Shown here: piece after piece, positions 16,448 through 27,000 of the stretch | How positions within the stretch are numbered: the stretch's first letter is position 1 | Layout: the number at the start of each line of letters is the position of its first letter | DNA from: CAYRTD01 sp964528675 | GTDB lineage: Bacteria > Bacteroidota > Bacteroidia > Bacteroidales > GCA-2748055 | Assembly: GCA_964528675.1 (NCBI GenBank) | Contig: CAZGTU010000028.1 | Span: 1 to 46,973, forward strand | DNA: 46,973 bases | Direction of reading: 5' to 3' | The notes under the pieces: generated by a model | What the model was told of the DNA's origin: nothing | Seen by the model: only the letters and a program-made list of their open reading frames with translations | Databases searched by the model: none | Translations under genes and position numbers: made by a program

Positions 16448-19400
16448 TTGAAGCAAAAGTTCCAGCATATTTGCCTGATTTTGCCAATTCTGATATTTGG
16501 ATTCCTGCCTTTATCAAGTCATGGTCAGAATGGCCCCGAAGTTGACCCCAGGGAAGCTGTTTTTACAAAAGTTAACGATTATAACTCCAGGATTGTTGGT
16601 GACGAGGATTCAGTCATAGTTGAGGATGCCAGTGGATTTTCCGTTGACGATACCGTGCTTTTTTTTCAGACCATCGGGGGATTGCCAAATGAAAAAGGGG
16701 ACATGCCAAACTTTTATTATACCGGGAAATACGGGATCATGAAGATCCAGGAAATAAACGGGAATATTATAGTTTTCAACAGCACGCTTCCCTCTATGGC
16801 TGCAAACCCCAGGCAACCGGGAGAGATTGCCCAGTTGGTCAAAATACCTGTTTATAAGAATGCCCGGATAACAGAAAATTTTGCCAACGACTCTGCTTAC
16901 TGGGAATGGAATTCTGCTACCAAAACCGGTGGAGTATTCCCCCTTATTGTTGGCAGGCTTACTCTTGAGACCGATTTTTCAGCCAATGGTCAGGGATTCA
17001 AAGGAGGAATACCAGACGGGGAATATGGAGGCCTGTGTTCTGCTGCTTCGGGGGATACAATATATTCTTCTGTTGGCATGTTTACTGATGCTGCCGATAG
17101 CTCCGGTAGAAAGGGTGAATCGTATGATAAAGAAGGCTACATTTTTACCAAAGGTTTTGAAAATGTAGGTTCGGGAGGTGGAGGAGGTAACGGAAAGTAT
17201 GCCGGAGGTGGTGGTGGAGCCAATTCCGGTTATGGCGCAAATGGGGGGTATGAAAGTGAAAGTTGTTCGCCGGCCCAGGATATAGGGGGTAAACGCGGTG
17301 AGGGCTTTGGATACAGCAATTCGAGCGGTGACTTTTCTTTTAACAGGATCTTTCTCGGTGGTGGGGGGGGCACCGGAACTCAGAATCCTTCCCTGAACCG
17401 TTTTGCAACCCCCGGAGGAGATGGTGGGGGTATTATCATTTTACTTGCCGATACAGTAATCGGGAATGGTTATAAAATTACAGCCAACGGAGAATCGGTC
17501 GTGGAACCGGCAACCGCCGGAGCCGGCGGTGGAGGCGGAGGTGGTGTAATTGTTATTGATGCCGGATTTATTCAGGATGTCACTTTTGAAACAAGAGGAG
17601 GAGACGGGGGAGATGTGAGTACCAGCTTTGAAAAAAGCGGTCCGGGAGGAGCAGGTGGTGGAGGTGTCGTCTGGTACAATGATAATTTAATCCCGTTAAG
17701 TGATTTTGATGTTTCAGCAGGAAAAAGCGGAACTGTAGGCGGGGACAAATATGGCGCTGACGGTGAGGCCCTTTTCGGCGAGGGCATACCGGATCTGAAA
17801 CTGCCGATCAGAGGATTTATCATAAACCCACTCCCCGATGACCAGAATATTTGTGAAAATGAAGTTCCTGAAGAATTCCTGGCTGCCAAGCCTAAAGGAG
17901 GTAATGGCACATACACCTATCAGTGGTTAAAATCGGAATATGTAGATCCCGACTCTTTTAAGGTTATTGACGGTGCAACGACCATGACCTACCAGTATCC
18001 TGATCCCCTTACAACCACAACATATTTTAAACGCAGGGTGACTTCGGGAGCAGTTTCTGATGAGACCTTTTATATCACAGTGAATGTAACTCCTGCTATT
18101 CAAAACAATACTATCGGTGCTAATGATACTATTTGCCAGGGATTGATCCCCAACAATCTGAACGGTACCGATGAGCCCACACTTTCAGGGGGGCTCGGCA
18201 GTGGAACATATACCTTCCAGTGGCAGTTTAAAGAAGACAATACCGACTGGGCGGATATCAACGAGGCCTTTTCCCCCGATTACAGCCCCGGATCACTCAA
18301 CGATACGACGTTCTACAGACGAGTTGTCCAATCCGGTGTCTGCACAGATTTCAGTGATACTGTCAACATTATTGTTTTGCCGTCAATCACCGGAAATGAC
18401 CTTTCAACACCTCAGCAGGTATATTGCAATAATCAGGAGATAGAACCTATTACCGGCGAAGAACTAAGGGGAGGAGACGGCTCCTATTCTTATCAGTGGG
18501 AGACAAGCATTGGCGGGGGAGATTGGACGGATGATCTGATATCTGAGGATTACTCCGGTGTTATTTTAACCTCCAACGGGGAAGCATCGCGGGTATACGA
18601 GTTTAGAAGAACGGTTTATTCAGGCCCCGGTAATACATGTGTGGATACCAGTTCTTCTGTTGCATTGACGGTATTGCCCGATATTACAGCTAATTCCATT
18701 TCTGTTGAACAGGATACCCTCTGCAGCGGAATCCCAAGCATTACCATCGAAGGCTCTGATCCTGAAGGCGGGGATGGATCTCCCTATAACTATCATTGGG
18801 AAACCAGCCCTGATGGAAGTGGTTCATGGGCTTCCGGACCAGGAGATTCAGATCAGAACAATTACCAACCGGGATCCCTTAACTCAACGACTTATTTTCG
18901 AAGAGTTGTAACCGATGGTGCCGGCCAGGTATGCTCAAGCACCAGCAACGTACAGAAAATAACTGTTCTTCCGTCTATTTCCGGAAATACGATTACAGAT
19001 GATCAGGCACAATGTGTCGGTGAAGTACCTGATGAATTGCAGGGAAGCGCTCCCGCAGGCGGAGACGGAGAATATAATTATCTCTGGCAGCAAAAAATTA
19101 ACGAGGGTAACTGGAACAATCTTGATGGTTTTGATCAGAATTATGCTCCATCAATTATTGATAATGCCGGGGAATATAATTACAGGAGGATTGTATTGTC
19201 GGGAGAAAATAATACCTGTACTGACACATCGGATCAAAGAACAGTCAGTGTGGAAGCTCAGATTACAGGCAATGAGGCAGACCAATCTTTAGTGGAAGCA
19301 TGTTTTAATTCTGAGACGACCATATCTGCAGAAGCAGCATTGGGAGGAGACGGACTGGTTCCGGTATATACCTGGCAGGATAGTCTGGACGGAGGATCAT

Positions 19401-20686
19401 GGGGAATTGTTCCGGGAGATTTTGCAACAGAGGATTATATTAATCCGGCCTTAACTCAACGGATCTGGTACCGTCGCGTAGCAGAATCCCAGAGCGGTTT
19501 GTGCAGTAATACTTCCGGAGTGGTCATGGCCGATACACTTACTTTGCCCGTATTGTTAAGTGCCACAGGAAGTGAGGATACCATCTGTGATGATGAACCT
19601 TTTACCCTTTATCTCGATTTTCAAAGTAATTATTATGGGCCTTTTGATATTGAGTATACCAACGGGAAGGAATTATTGTCAGAGACTTCTGTGAGTGATA
19701 GCATATACTTCACAAGTTATAACCGGCCTTTTGAGGCATTTAATTTTACCATTTTAGGTGTTGAAGATGAGAATGGCTGCCTTGCTACAGGCGATTTCTC
19801 CGATGTTGTGCCATTATGGGTTAATGATGCTCCTTCACCTTCAATTATAAAACCTGCCCGGCCCTTCGAAATATGTGGTCCTGAGTTTAGCCTGGAATCG
19901 GATCCGGATACTAACCCGGGAGTATCTTCAGGCTGGTGGGAGACAGGAGCTTCTTCCCAATTGACAATTGAAAACCCGGATGCCGCTACAGGAGAATTTC
20001 AGATCGCACTTCCTTTTGATAGCTATGCAGATACAGTATTCTTTAAGCAATCAACTGCCAGTTGCGGCATGAGAGCAGATACCCTGCTGGTAAATCTGTT
20101 TGAGCAGCCTGAAGAACCCTTTATTTACAGGGGAGAGCAAACCACACTGTATATTATAGATTATGACACCATAACAGCCAGTCCGCCGAGTGCTGGTAAT
20201 TTTGAATGGAGTCTTGTTACCGATGGTGCTGTTATTAATAATCCGAATGAAAATCCTGTCCTCGTGGAAAACATCCCCCTCGAGAATGAAACAGTGCTCA
20301 GATTTACCATTACCAACGGAGTTTGTAATCCTGTATCAGATCAGATTGAGATTGACAGGAGAGAGGTGAATGTTTACGATGGCATTTCTCCTGAGAACCA
20401 GGATGGACTTAACGATTTCCTGGTAGCAGAAGGTTTGGACGTGGAAGGTGCAAGTTTTACCTTCCAACTGTTTTCTACTACCGGAATGCTTGTGAGAGAA
20501 ATAAAAACGGAAGACCTCGGTGAGATGGGATACCGAACAGGTTTGCCCAATAACGGTCTGGAATTATGGGATGGCAGAGACAGAAATGGGAATAATTTTG
20601 TTCCCAAAGGCACTTATTATTTTGTCTTAACAATTGATTATAAAGGAGCTGAATTTATCCATAAAGATTTTGTACTGGTAAGATAG
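16448..20686 (+). CDS. T9SS-exported repeat adhesin with gliding-motility C-terminal domain
   Basis: A 1412-aa surface protein. The start is a TTG: an in-frame stop sits at 16436-16438 and no ATG precedes the signal peptide (MKQKFQHICLILPILIFGFL..SSHGQ). After an N-terminal domain (about 30-230) comes a glycine-rich stretch (about 241-408, many GGGG runs). Six repeats of about 96 residues follow (starts near 467, 562, 658, 757, 854, 951), each with a Cys-Pro start, GGDG.Y.Y.W and a YYRRVV..G..C strand, like immunoglobulin/PKD-type modules. The end (about 1306-1412; NVYDGISPENQDGLND ... GTYYFVLTID) is a CHU_C/gliding-motility-associated C-terminal domain, a type B T9SS signal. PorP/SprF follows one base after the stop, as in sprB-sprF pairs, which suggests export and anchoring by that partner. 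Confidence 0.92.
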   Translation: MKQKFQHICLILPILIFGFLPLSSHGQNGPEVDPREAVFTKVNDYNSRIVGDEDSVIVEDASGFSVDDTVLFFQTIGGLPNEKGDMPNFYYTGKYGIMKIQEINGNIIVFNSTLPSMAANPRQPGEIAQLVKIPVYKNARITENFANDSAYWEWNSATKTGGVFPLIVGRLTLETDFSANGQGFKGGIPDGEYGGLCSAASGDTIYSSVGMFTDAADSSGRKGESYDKEGYIFTKGFENVGSGGGGGNGKYAGGGGGANSGYGANGGYESESCSPAQDIGGKRGEGFGYSNSSGDFSFNRIFLGGGGGTGTQNPSLNRFATPGGDGGGIIILLADTVIGNGYKITANGESVVEPATAGAGGGGGGGVIVIDAGFIQDVTFETRGGDGGDVSTSFEKSGPGGAGGGGVVWYNDNLIPLSDFDVSAGKSGTVGGDKYGADGEALFGEGIPDLKLPIRGFIINPLPDDQNICENEVPEEFLAAKPKGGNGTYTYQWLKSEYVDPDSFKVIDGATTMTYQYPDPLTTTTYFKRRVTSGAVSDETFYITVNVTPAIQNNTIGANDTICQGLIPNNLNGTDEPTLSGGLGSGTYTFQWQFKEDNTDWADINEAFSPDYSPGSLNDTTFYRRVVQSGVCTDFSDTVNIIVLPSITGNDLSTPQQVYCNNQEIEPITGEELRGGDGSYSYQWETSIGGGDWTDDLISEDYSGVILTSNGEASRVYEFRRTVYSGPGNTCVDTSSSVALTVLPDITANSISVEQDTLCSGIPSITIEGSDPEGGDGSPYNYHWETSPDGSGSWASGPGDSDQNNYQPGSLNSTTYFRRVVTDGAGQVCSSTSNVQKITVLPSISGNTITDDQAQCVGEVPDELQGSAPAGGDGEYNYLWQQKINEGNWNNLDGFDQNYAPSIIDNAGEYNYRRIVLSGENNTCTDTSDQRTVSVEAQITGNEADQSLVEACFNSETTISAEAALGGDGLVPVYTWQDSLDGGSWGIVPGDFATEDYINPALTQRIWYRRVAESQSGLCSNTSGVVMADTLTLPVLLSATGSEDTICDDEPFTLYLDFQSNYYGPFDIEYTNGKELLSETSVSDSIYFTSYNRPFEAFNFTILGVEDENGCLATGDFSDVVPLWVNDAPSPSIIKPARPFEICGPEFSLESDPDTNPGVSSGWWETGASSQLTIENPDAATGEFQIALPFDSYADTVFFKQSTASCGMRADTLLVNLFEQPEEPFIYRGEQTTLYIIDYDTITASPPSAGNFEWSLVTDGAVINNPNENPVLVENIPLENETVLRFTITNGVCNPVSDQIEIDRREVNVYDGISPENQDGLNDFLVAEGLDVEGASFTFQLFSTTGMLVREIKTEDLGEMGYRTGLPNNGLELWDGRDRNGNNFVPKGTYYFVLTIDYKGAEFIHKDFVLVR

Positions 20687-20687
20687 A

Positions 20688-21596
20688 ATGAGAAGATTTT
20701 TACATATCGTCTTAATACTGGGTATTTCACTACCGGCTTTTGGCCAGTTTACTGTACCGCGTCTAAGCCAGTATCTGAATAATGGACTATCTGCAAATCC
20801 AGCTTATGCCGGGAGCAGGGAAGCCCGAAGCATTGCCGGTGTATACCGCTCGGTATATTCTGGTTTTGAGGGTAACCCCGACGGTGCTTTTATTGGATAT
20901 CATACCCCTTCAAAAAAAGGAAATGTAGCCTGGGGTGCCAGTTATGAAAGATCGAGCAATCCCGGAATTACAAATAATGGTTTGTATGCTCATTATGCTT
21001 ACAGAATATGGTTAGGAAAATTAAGACTCAGCATGGGTTTGAAGGCTGGACTCTATAATTACTCCATGAATATGGATGATTTAAATCTTTTGCATCCTAA
21101 TGATAATGCTTTCAACAGCAGAAGTGGTTTTGCTCCGAATTTTGGAGCGGGATTTTATTTATATAACCCTGATTTTTTTGTCGGTTTTTCTATACCTTAT
21201 TTCTTAAATCTTCCTGACAGTACCGGGTTGACCGGTGAATTTGATACAAGAAGCTACAGATATTTATTAATGACTGGATATTTATTGAATATTACCGAGA
21301 ATCTAAAGATCAAACCCACTGCCATGGTGGAATATTCAATTGGCTCTTTCGATATACAGGGCGGAGTCAATTTCATAACATTTAATGATCAATTGTGGCT
21401 GGGAGCTCTTTATCGAACAACCTCCCGCACATTGACATCCATCCTGGAGATTCAGGTTTCCAGTCCTTTAAGGATTGGTATTGCATACGATTATTCCTTT
21501 ACAAATATAAGCCGTGTATCCAATGGATCTTTTGAGGTTATGTTTCGATACGAATGGAATTATAAGACAAACGTGAAAAGTCCTATTTATTTCTGA
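20688..21596 (+). CDS. PorP/SprF family type IX secretion membrane protein
   Basis: A 302-aa outer-membrane beta-barrel protein with a signal peptide (1-20, ending AFGQ). The opening QYLNNGLSANPAYAGSREA is the hallmark of PorP/SprF, and the rest alternates short amphipathic strands (GLKAGLYNYS, PNFGAGFYLYNPDFFVGFS) to a final barrel strand, FEVMFRYEWNY. In Flavobacterium SprF is needed to export and attach the adhesin SprB. This copy sits directly after an adhesin with a type B signal, so it is probably the dedicated partner of that adhesin rather than the core PorP. Stop and start are one base apart from both neighbours. Confidence 0.95.
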   Translation: MRRFLHIVLILGISLPAFGQFTVPRLSQYLNNGLSANPAYAGSREARSIAGVYRSVYSGFEGNPDGAFIGYHTPSKKGNVAWGASYERSSNPGITNNGLYAHYAYRIWLGKLRLSMGLKAGLYNYSMNMDDLNLLHPNDNAFNSRSGFAPNFGAGFYLYNPDFFVGFSIPYFLNLPDSTGLTGEFDTRSYRYLLMTGYLLNITENLKIKPTAMVEYSIGSFDIQGGVNFITFNDQLWLGALYRTTSRTLTSILEIQVSSPLRIGIAYDYSFTNISRVSNGSFEVMFRYEWNYKTNVKSPIYF

Positions 21597-21597
21597 G

Positions 21598-23040
21598 ATG
21601 AGTAGAAAAGGATATATAATATTAACCGTGTTTATTTTACAGTTTGCAGCTATCAGCATGCAAGCTCAAAGCCCATATTTACCCAAGCTTCATCCGGTTT
21701 CTACTCCTGTTTATGATGAACTTGCCCCGGTATTGACAAGAGAAGGATTAATTTATACAACCAATAAGCCATCGGACGCCAATACAAGCATAACTGATGC
21801 TCAGGGAGAATACCCGACAGATATTTATATTTCCGTCAAAAATGAAAATGAAAAATGGAGCGATGGAGAAATTTATTCAGAAAGATTGGCATTTCCTCAG
21901 CATGATGCAGTTGCTACATTAAATTTGAATGAGGATCTGATATTTTTTTCCAGAACAATGGAGGACCTGCCTCCTAAAGGCATAAGAGGTTTTTTTACCG
22001 GAAGAATTAACACCTCTAACCCTAATTCAGGTTTGTTTTATTCGATCAGAGAAGGAGAAGATTGGGGTGAGGTTTATGAGTTTCCCCATAACGATGAGAT
22101 GACAATTCATCCCAGTTTGAATCTCTTTGGTGATGAACTTTATTTTTCTTCAAATCGTGAAGGAGGCTTTGGTGGTTATGATCTTTATAAATCGCAGTTC
22201 ATTAACGGTGAATGGAGCGAACCGGAAAACCTTGGACCCGTTGTGAATTCATCCGATGATGAAATATATCCCTACATTCATAGTTCAGGAAGACTATATT
22301 TTTCTACAGATGGACATGATAACAGGACCGGAGGATTTGATATTTTTTACACGGATTTTTTTAATAACCGATGGTTTCCTCCAGTTAAAATGGGAACACC
22401 CTTCAATTCAGGTTTTAATGATTATACATTTTTTGCAGACGAAAATCTTGAGTCGGGCTTTTTTACCACCAATAGACGGGGAACCATGGATATTTTCAGT
22501 TTTGAGCTAACATATCCCAGCTTTGAGTATTGTAAGCAGCAGGTAATGGACAATTTCTGTTATATATTTTATGAAGAAAATACCGTAAGCCTCGATTCGA
22601 GCTTATATATGTATGAATGGAACCTGGGGGATGGCACGAAAATAAGGGCAACCGAAGCAGAACATTGCTATAAGGGACCCGGGGATTACCTTGTACAACT
22701 TAACGTGGTTGATAAATTAACCGGTTTAGTAGCATTCAATCAGGCAGAATACCTTGTTGAAGTGAGAAAAGTGATACAGCCTTTTATTGCCGGTCCTGAT
22801 ACTGTTGAAGTTAATGAGGAGGTCCAGCTTCATGCCCTGGAATCCTACCTCGGGGAAGCTGAACCTGGGGAATATTACTGGGATTTTGGAGACGGACAAA
22901 AAGAAACCGGAGCAACGGTGAGGCATACTTTCTTAACCCCTGGTGAATACAAAGTTAGGCTTGGAATTATAGAAGAAACTGATAATCCTGAAACAGCAGA
23001 GCGTTTTTGTTCGTATACCACAATTGTTGTTGAGGAATAA
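21598..23040 (+). CDS. Secreted PD40 beta-propeller and PKD domain protein
   Basis: A 480-aa exported protein with a signal peptide (1-24, ending SMQAQ). Residues 30-305 hold WD40-like PD40 repeats typified by LFGDELYFSSNREGGFGGYD and SSGRLYFSTDGHDNRTGGFD. Two PKD modules follow (about 338-372, YEWNLGDGT; about 426-458, WDFGDGQ...HTFLTPGEYKV). The related T9SS protein PorE has PD40 repeats plus an OmpA-like peptidoglycan anchor; here the OmpA part is missing and PKD takes its place. No T9SS C-terminal domain is visible, so it probably stays in the periplasm. It is tightly linked to the PorP/SprF gene and may form the periplasmic part of the adhesin's secretion or anchoring unit. Confidence 0.85.
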   Translation: MSRKGYIILTVFILQFAAISMQAQSPYLPKLHPVSTPVYDELAPVLTREGLIYTTNKPSDANTSITDAQGEYPTDIYISVKNENEKWSDGEIYSERLAFPQHDAVATLNLNEDLIFFSRTMEDLPPKGIRGFFTGRINTSNPNSGLFYSIREGEDWGEVYEFPHNDEMTIHPSLNLFGDELYFSSNREGGFGGYDLYKSQFINGEWSEPENLGPVVNSSDDEIYPYIHSSGRLYFSTDGHDNRTGGFDIFYTDFFNNRWFPPVKMGTPFNSGFNDYTFFADENLESGFFTTNRRGTMDIFSFELTYPSFEYCKQQVMDNFCYIFYEENTVSLDSSLYMYEWNLGDGTKIRATEAEHCYKGPGDYLVQLNVVDKLTGLVAFNQAEYLVEVRKVIQPFIAGPDTVEVNEEVQLHALESYLGEAEPGEYYWDFGDGQKETGATVRHTFLTPGEYKVRLGIIEETDNPETAERFCSYTTIVVEE

Positions 23041-23105
23041 TAAAAAAAATAAAATCTGGTTAATTAATTGATAGAATTTTACAACCGGGAAACAGGAAGC
23101 AACAT

Positions 23106-24080
23106 ATGAAGATCGCATTTCATTTTTTACTGACCGCCTTGATACTTTTGCCTTTTTCGGTAAGATCTCAACCTGTTCCCAACGTTGAGGAAAATATACC
23201 CTACCTGATGGTATTCGGAAATGAAGCTGAAACGAGCTGGGGAGACGATGATTTTAGTCAGACATTCTTCTTTTTATTACCAAAAGATTACGACAAATCC
23301 CTGTTTATCTGGGTGTATGATCCGGATGTAGGTGGAGATGTGGATGAAATAAACGGAGAATGGGACACAAGGGTCCGCTATAGTATTTATGGAGGAAAAG
23401 GCTGCTGGTCTCATGAAGATGCACAGGGAACCGACCCAGTTGGAAATTATAAAAGCGGCACCCTCCTGGCAACAAAATCCTTCGGTGAAGATCCACGTTA
23501 TGACAAAAATTGGTATGTTTTTGGCCCTTTTAATCCCCAGGAAGGAGAATACGTTGAAAGATGGGATGGAAATGTGCTGAAATGCATAATAGAAGGGGAA
23601 AGTGGCGATGACGGGAACCTATATCAGTTCTTTATGAGTAATTCACCCACCGAAAGAGTCCCAATTGAGGGAGCCAACGCTTTTGCTTATGAATATTCTT
23701 TCAGAATGCATGATGATACAGAGGAGGTTTCTCACATCTATCCCTTTGTTGACGAAGATACATATTCTATTAAACTTTCAAATTTTGACTGGGATAATGA
23801 TGGTTTCATAAGAATTGTTTCCGTATCCAGAAGAGGACAACTAAGCAGTGTGTCGGGTGAGGACAACTGGGTGGAATCTGAATTCAGGATATACGATGAA
23901 GAGAAAACAACCTCCCTGGATATCCAGTTTATCAAGAAAAAAGTAGATCCACCCGTGCGGAATAATAATGTGGTAATATATGTGAAAAACCAGTATGACC
24001 GGAACCTGGAGTTTTTTACAAGCCCGATTGGTGGTGTGCCAACTTATAAGTACAGTATTGGAGTAAGAAAGAAACAATAG
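23106..24080 (+). CDS. Unrecognised secreted protein linked to the SpoIIE phosphatase
   Basis: A 324-aa protein I do not recognise. A signal peptide (1-22, ending VRSQ) is clear; the rest is all-beta in appearance, rich in Asp, Glu and aromatic residues, with acidic loops such as DPDVGGDVDEINGEWD (about 72-87) and DWDNDGFIRI (about 226-235) that could bind calcium. There are no membrane segments and no T9SS C-terminal domain. Its stop codon touches the ATG of the propeller phosphatase (TAG then ATG), so the two are very probably made together. It is 65 bases after the PD40-PKD gene. A periplasmic ligand-binding or accessory role for the sensor is my inference only. Confidence 0.75.
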   Translation: MKIAFHFLLTALILLPFSVRSQPVPNVEENIPYLMVFGNEAETSWGDDDFSQTFFFLLPKDYDKSLFIWVYDPDVGGDVDEINGEWDTRVRYSIYGGKGCWSHEDAQGTDPVGNYKSGTLLATKSFGEDPRYDKNWYVFGPFNPQEGEYVERWDGNVLKCIIEGESGDDGNLYQFFMSNSPTERVPIEGANAFAYEYSFRMHDDTEEVSHIYPFVDEDTYSIKLSNFDWDNDGFIRIVSVSRRGQLSSVSGEDNWVESEFRIYDEEKTTSLDIQFIKKKVDPPVRNNNVVIYVKNQYDRNLEFFTSPIGGVPTYKYSIGVRKKQ

Positions 24081-27000
24081 ATGAATTTGGAAAAAGAAAA
24101 GGATTTGAAAAACATTTATATCAAAATAGTACTTTTCAATCTATTCCTGGCAGGGACGGTTTACATCTCGAATGCTCAGAATTATCATTTTACCGAATAC
24201 ACTGCAAAAGACGGTCTTTGCGATAATTTTGTTTATAATATCACACAGGGGGAAAATGGTTATCTGTGGCTTGGCACCGGCGAAGGTATCTGCAGATTTG
24301 ATGGTTTCGATTTTTTCTCCGAATTTCAGGGAGATACTTTGCCGGAAACTCCTGTAAAAAACAGTTTCAGAGATAGTCAGGATAGATTGTGGTTTGGTTA
24401 TGATAACGGACAGATTGCTGTGCTTGAGGGTTATTCCTTCCGCCTGATAAGCCCTCCTGAAGAACAATTCAGTGTCATAAACGGCTTTGCTGAAGACCTC
24501 GAGGGAAATATTCTCATTGCCACTCAGGATAAGGGAATAATTAAACTGGATGATGACTTCAATTTCAAATATTTAAAAAAAGGCATTGAAAATCAATTAA
24601 TTTCATCCATAAAGCTTATCAATGACACAGATATACTTATCGGTACCTTTTCAGGTCTTTTTCTGTATACATTTATGGATGATACAACGGGCCTCGAACT
24701 GGTCGGAAGATTCGAGGAAATACCTTATACCAATGTTCAGAATATCATTGCTTCTTCTCACAGAACAAATGAATATTATATAGCAACAGCCGATGAAGGT
24801 CTTTTTCGTCTTCAAATGGATGGTGCTGATATTCAGATATATTCCATCAGCCGGATTGGAGAAGCATTCGATCTGCAATACTCGAATATTCAAAGCGTTT
24901 ATGAGGATGAAGAAAAGAATCTATGGATCGGGACCTGGGGTGAAGGTATGATAAAGCTGAATTTTTCAGAGCAGTCCGGAAATTATATTTCTGTTTCTAA
25001 ATACAATGAAGAAAATGGAATTGCCGGAAATTATGTTCAGTCATTGTTCCAGGACCTTGAGGGTAATTTGTGGATAGGAACCTATGGTGAAGGAATGTCC
25101 TCTCTGAAGGATCGCTCATTTTCCTTTTACTCTTCTTCCAATGAGAATTTTAATAATGATATACATTCCCTGATCCAGATTGACGATCAGTACTATCTCG
25201 GAAGTGAAAATGGTATCCTTGTAACCAATCTTTCCGGAGAAAACGAAGATATTATTGGGGTTAAAGATGGCTTGCCTGCCGACAGGATTACAAGTTTATA
25301 CCAGGATACTCATGGAACCATCTGGGTAGGAACATTAAAAAGCGGGATTTATAAATTGAACGCTGACCGTTCAAGGGCAAACTTGTTTTTTAGTTCTCAG
25401 AATTCATTGGAAAATATGATCAACCGGATAACAGGTGAAGGGGAAGATATCTGGGTGGCTACCAATGGAGGTGTTTTTCACTTTAATCTGGTAACGGGTG
25501 AAAGAGAACATTTTACCACCAGGAATCAATTGCCTCACAATAAAATAAAAGATATTTTTATCGATTCAGAAGGAGAAGTATGGATAGCCAGTCCGAGTAA
25601 CGGGATTTACAACCTTACACGCGGAGAAGCTTTGAAAATAGATACCCCCGCTGAACTTGATTTTGTATCAATAACCCAGGATTCACAGGGTATACTCTGG
25701 GCTGTGACCAATGGTGACGGTGTATTTGAATTCGAAAGAGACAGCCTTGGATATTATTCTTCTGCTGATGGATTGAGAAATAATTATTGCTATAGCATTG
25801 CAGAAGATGCAGAAGGAAATATATGGATTGGACATCGTTTGGGAATGAGCAGGATTAATAAAGACAGGAGTATCATTAATACATATAGTGTAGAAGCAGG
25901 GATAACTGCCGATTGCAATCCCAATGCCGTGATTAATAACCGTGAAGATAAACTCGTTTTTGGTACTTCTGAAGGCCTTATATTTTACGATCCCGTAGCA
26001 GAAAAAAAAGACAGCATTCCTCCTGTTTTGAATATCACAGGGCTTACAATATCCGATCAAACATATGATTTTACTGAACCGGTTCATTTACCGTATGATA
26101 TATACAAGATCCGGATAGATTTCAGGGGAATTAATTTCAGTAATCCCGATAAAGTACTTTACCAGTATAAACTGGATGGATATGACGATTGGTCTGAACC
26201 CACCGATATTCCATACGTAATATACAGCAGGGTGGAAGATGGTGATTATACTTTTATGCTGAGAGCCTGCGATGAGAACGGGGTATGTACGGAAGATCCG
26301 CTTGAGCTGGATATCACTGTGAAGATTCCTATCTGGAAGGCCTGGTGGTTTATCGTAAGTCTTATCATAGTACTTTTACTTACCGTTTATCTTATTATTG
26401 TTATTCGTGAGCGTAAGCAGAAACAACTGCAGGAATTCCTTCAAAGATCACTCGATGAAAGGACCAAAGAAGTGAGGGAGCAGGCTCAGGAAATCGAAAA
26501 CAAAAACAGGGATATTACCGACAGTATAAATTATGCCCAGCGGATACAGGCAAGTATTCTTCCTCCTATTAAGCGATTGCAGGATACTTTTGCCGGGAGT
26601 TTTGTTTTTTATCAGCCCCGTGATATAGTAAGTGGAGATTTTTACTGGTATGATAAAGTGTGGGGAAATAAGTTCGTTATTGTATGTGCAGATTCAACCG
26701 GACATGGTGTGCCTGGTGCATTTATGTCAATGATAGGGACGACATTGATTAAAGACATCTGCTCAAGGCCTGCTGTTGATTCACCATCGAAAATTCTGAA
26801 AACACTTGACAAAGAAGTCCAGGAGGCACTGAACCAGAATAAAGAGGCCGAAAAGTCCAATGACGGAATGGACATAATTGTCGCAGAAATTAATCTGGAT
26901 ACCAATTACCTCAGGGTAGCTTCTGCTATGCGACCTCTCATTCTCTATATAAACGGCGAGCAGATTTATGTTAAAGGTTCACGAAATTCTGTCGGGGGAC

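Noticed and set aside
17572..17916. Antisense proline-rich open frame opposite the adhesin's glycine-rich region
   Set aside because: It is the shadow of GGN codons on the other strand; no signal, family or start support.
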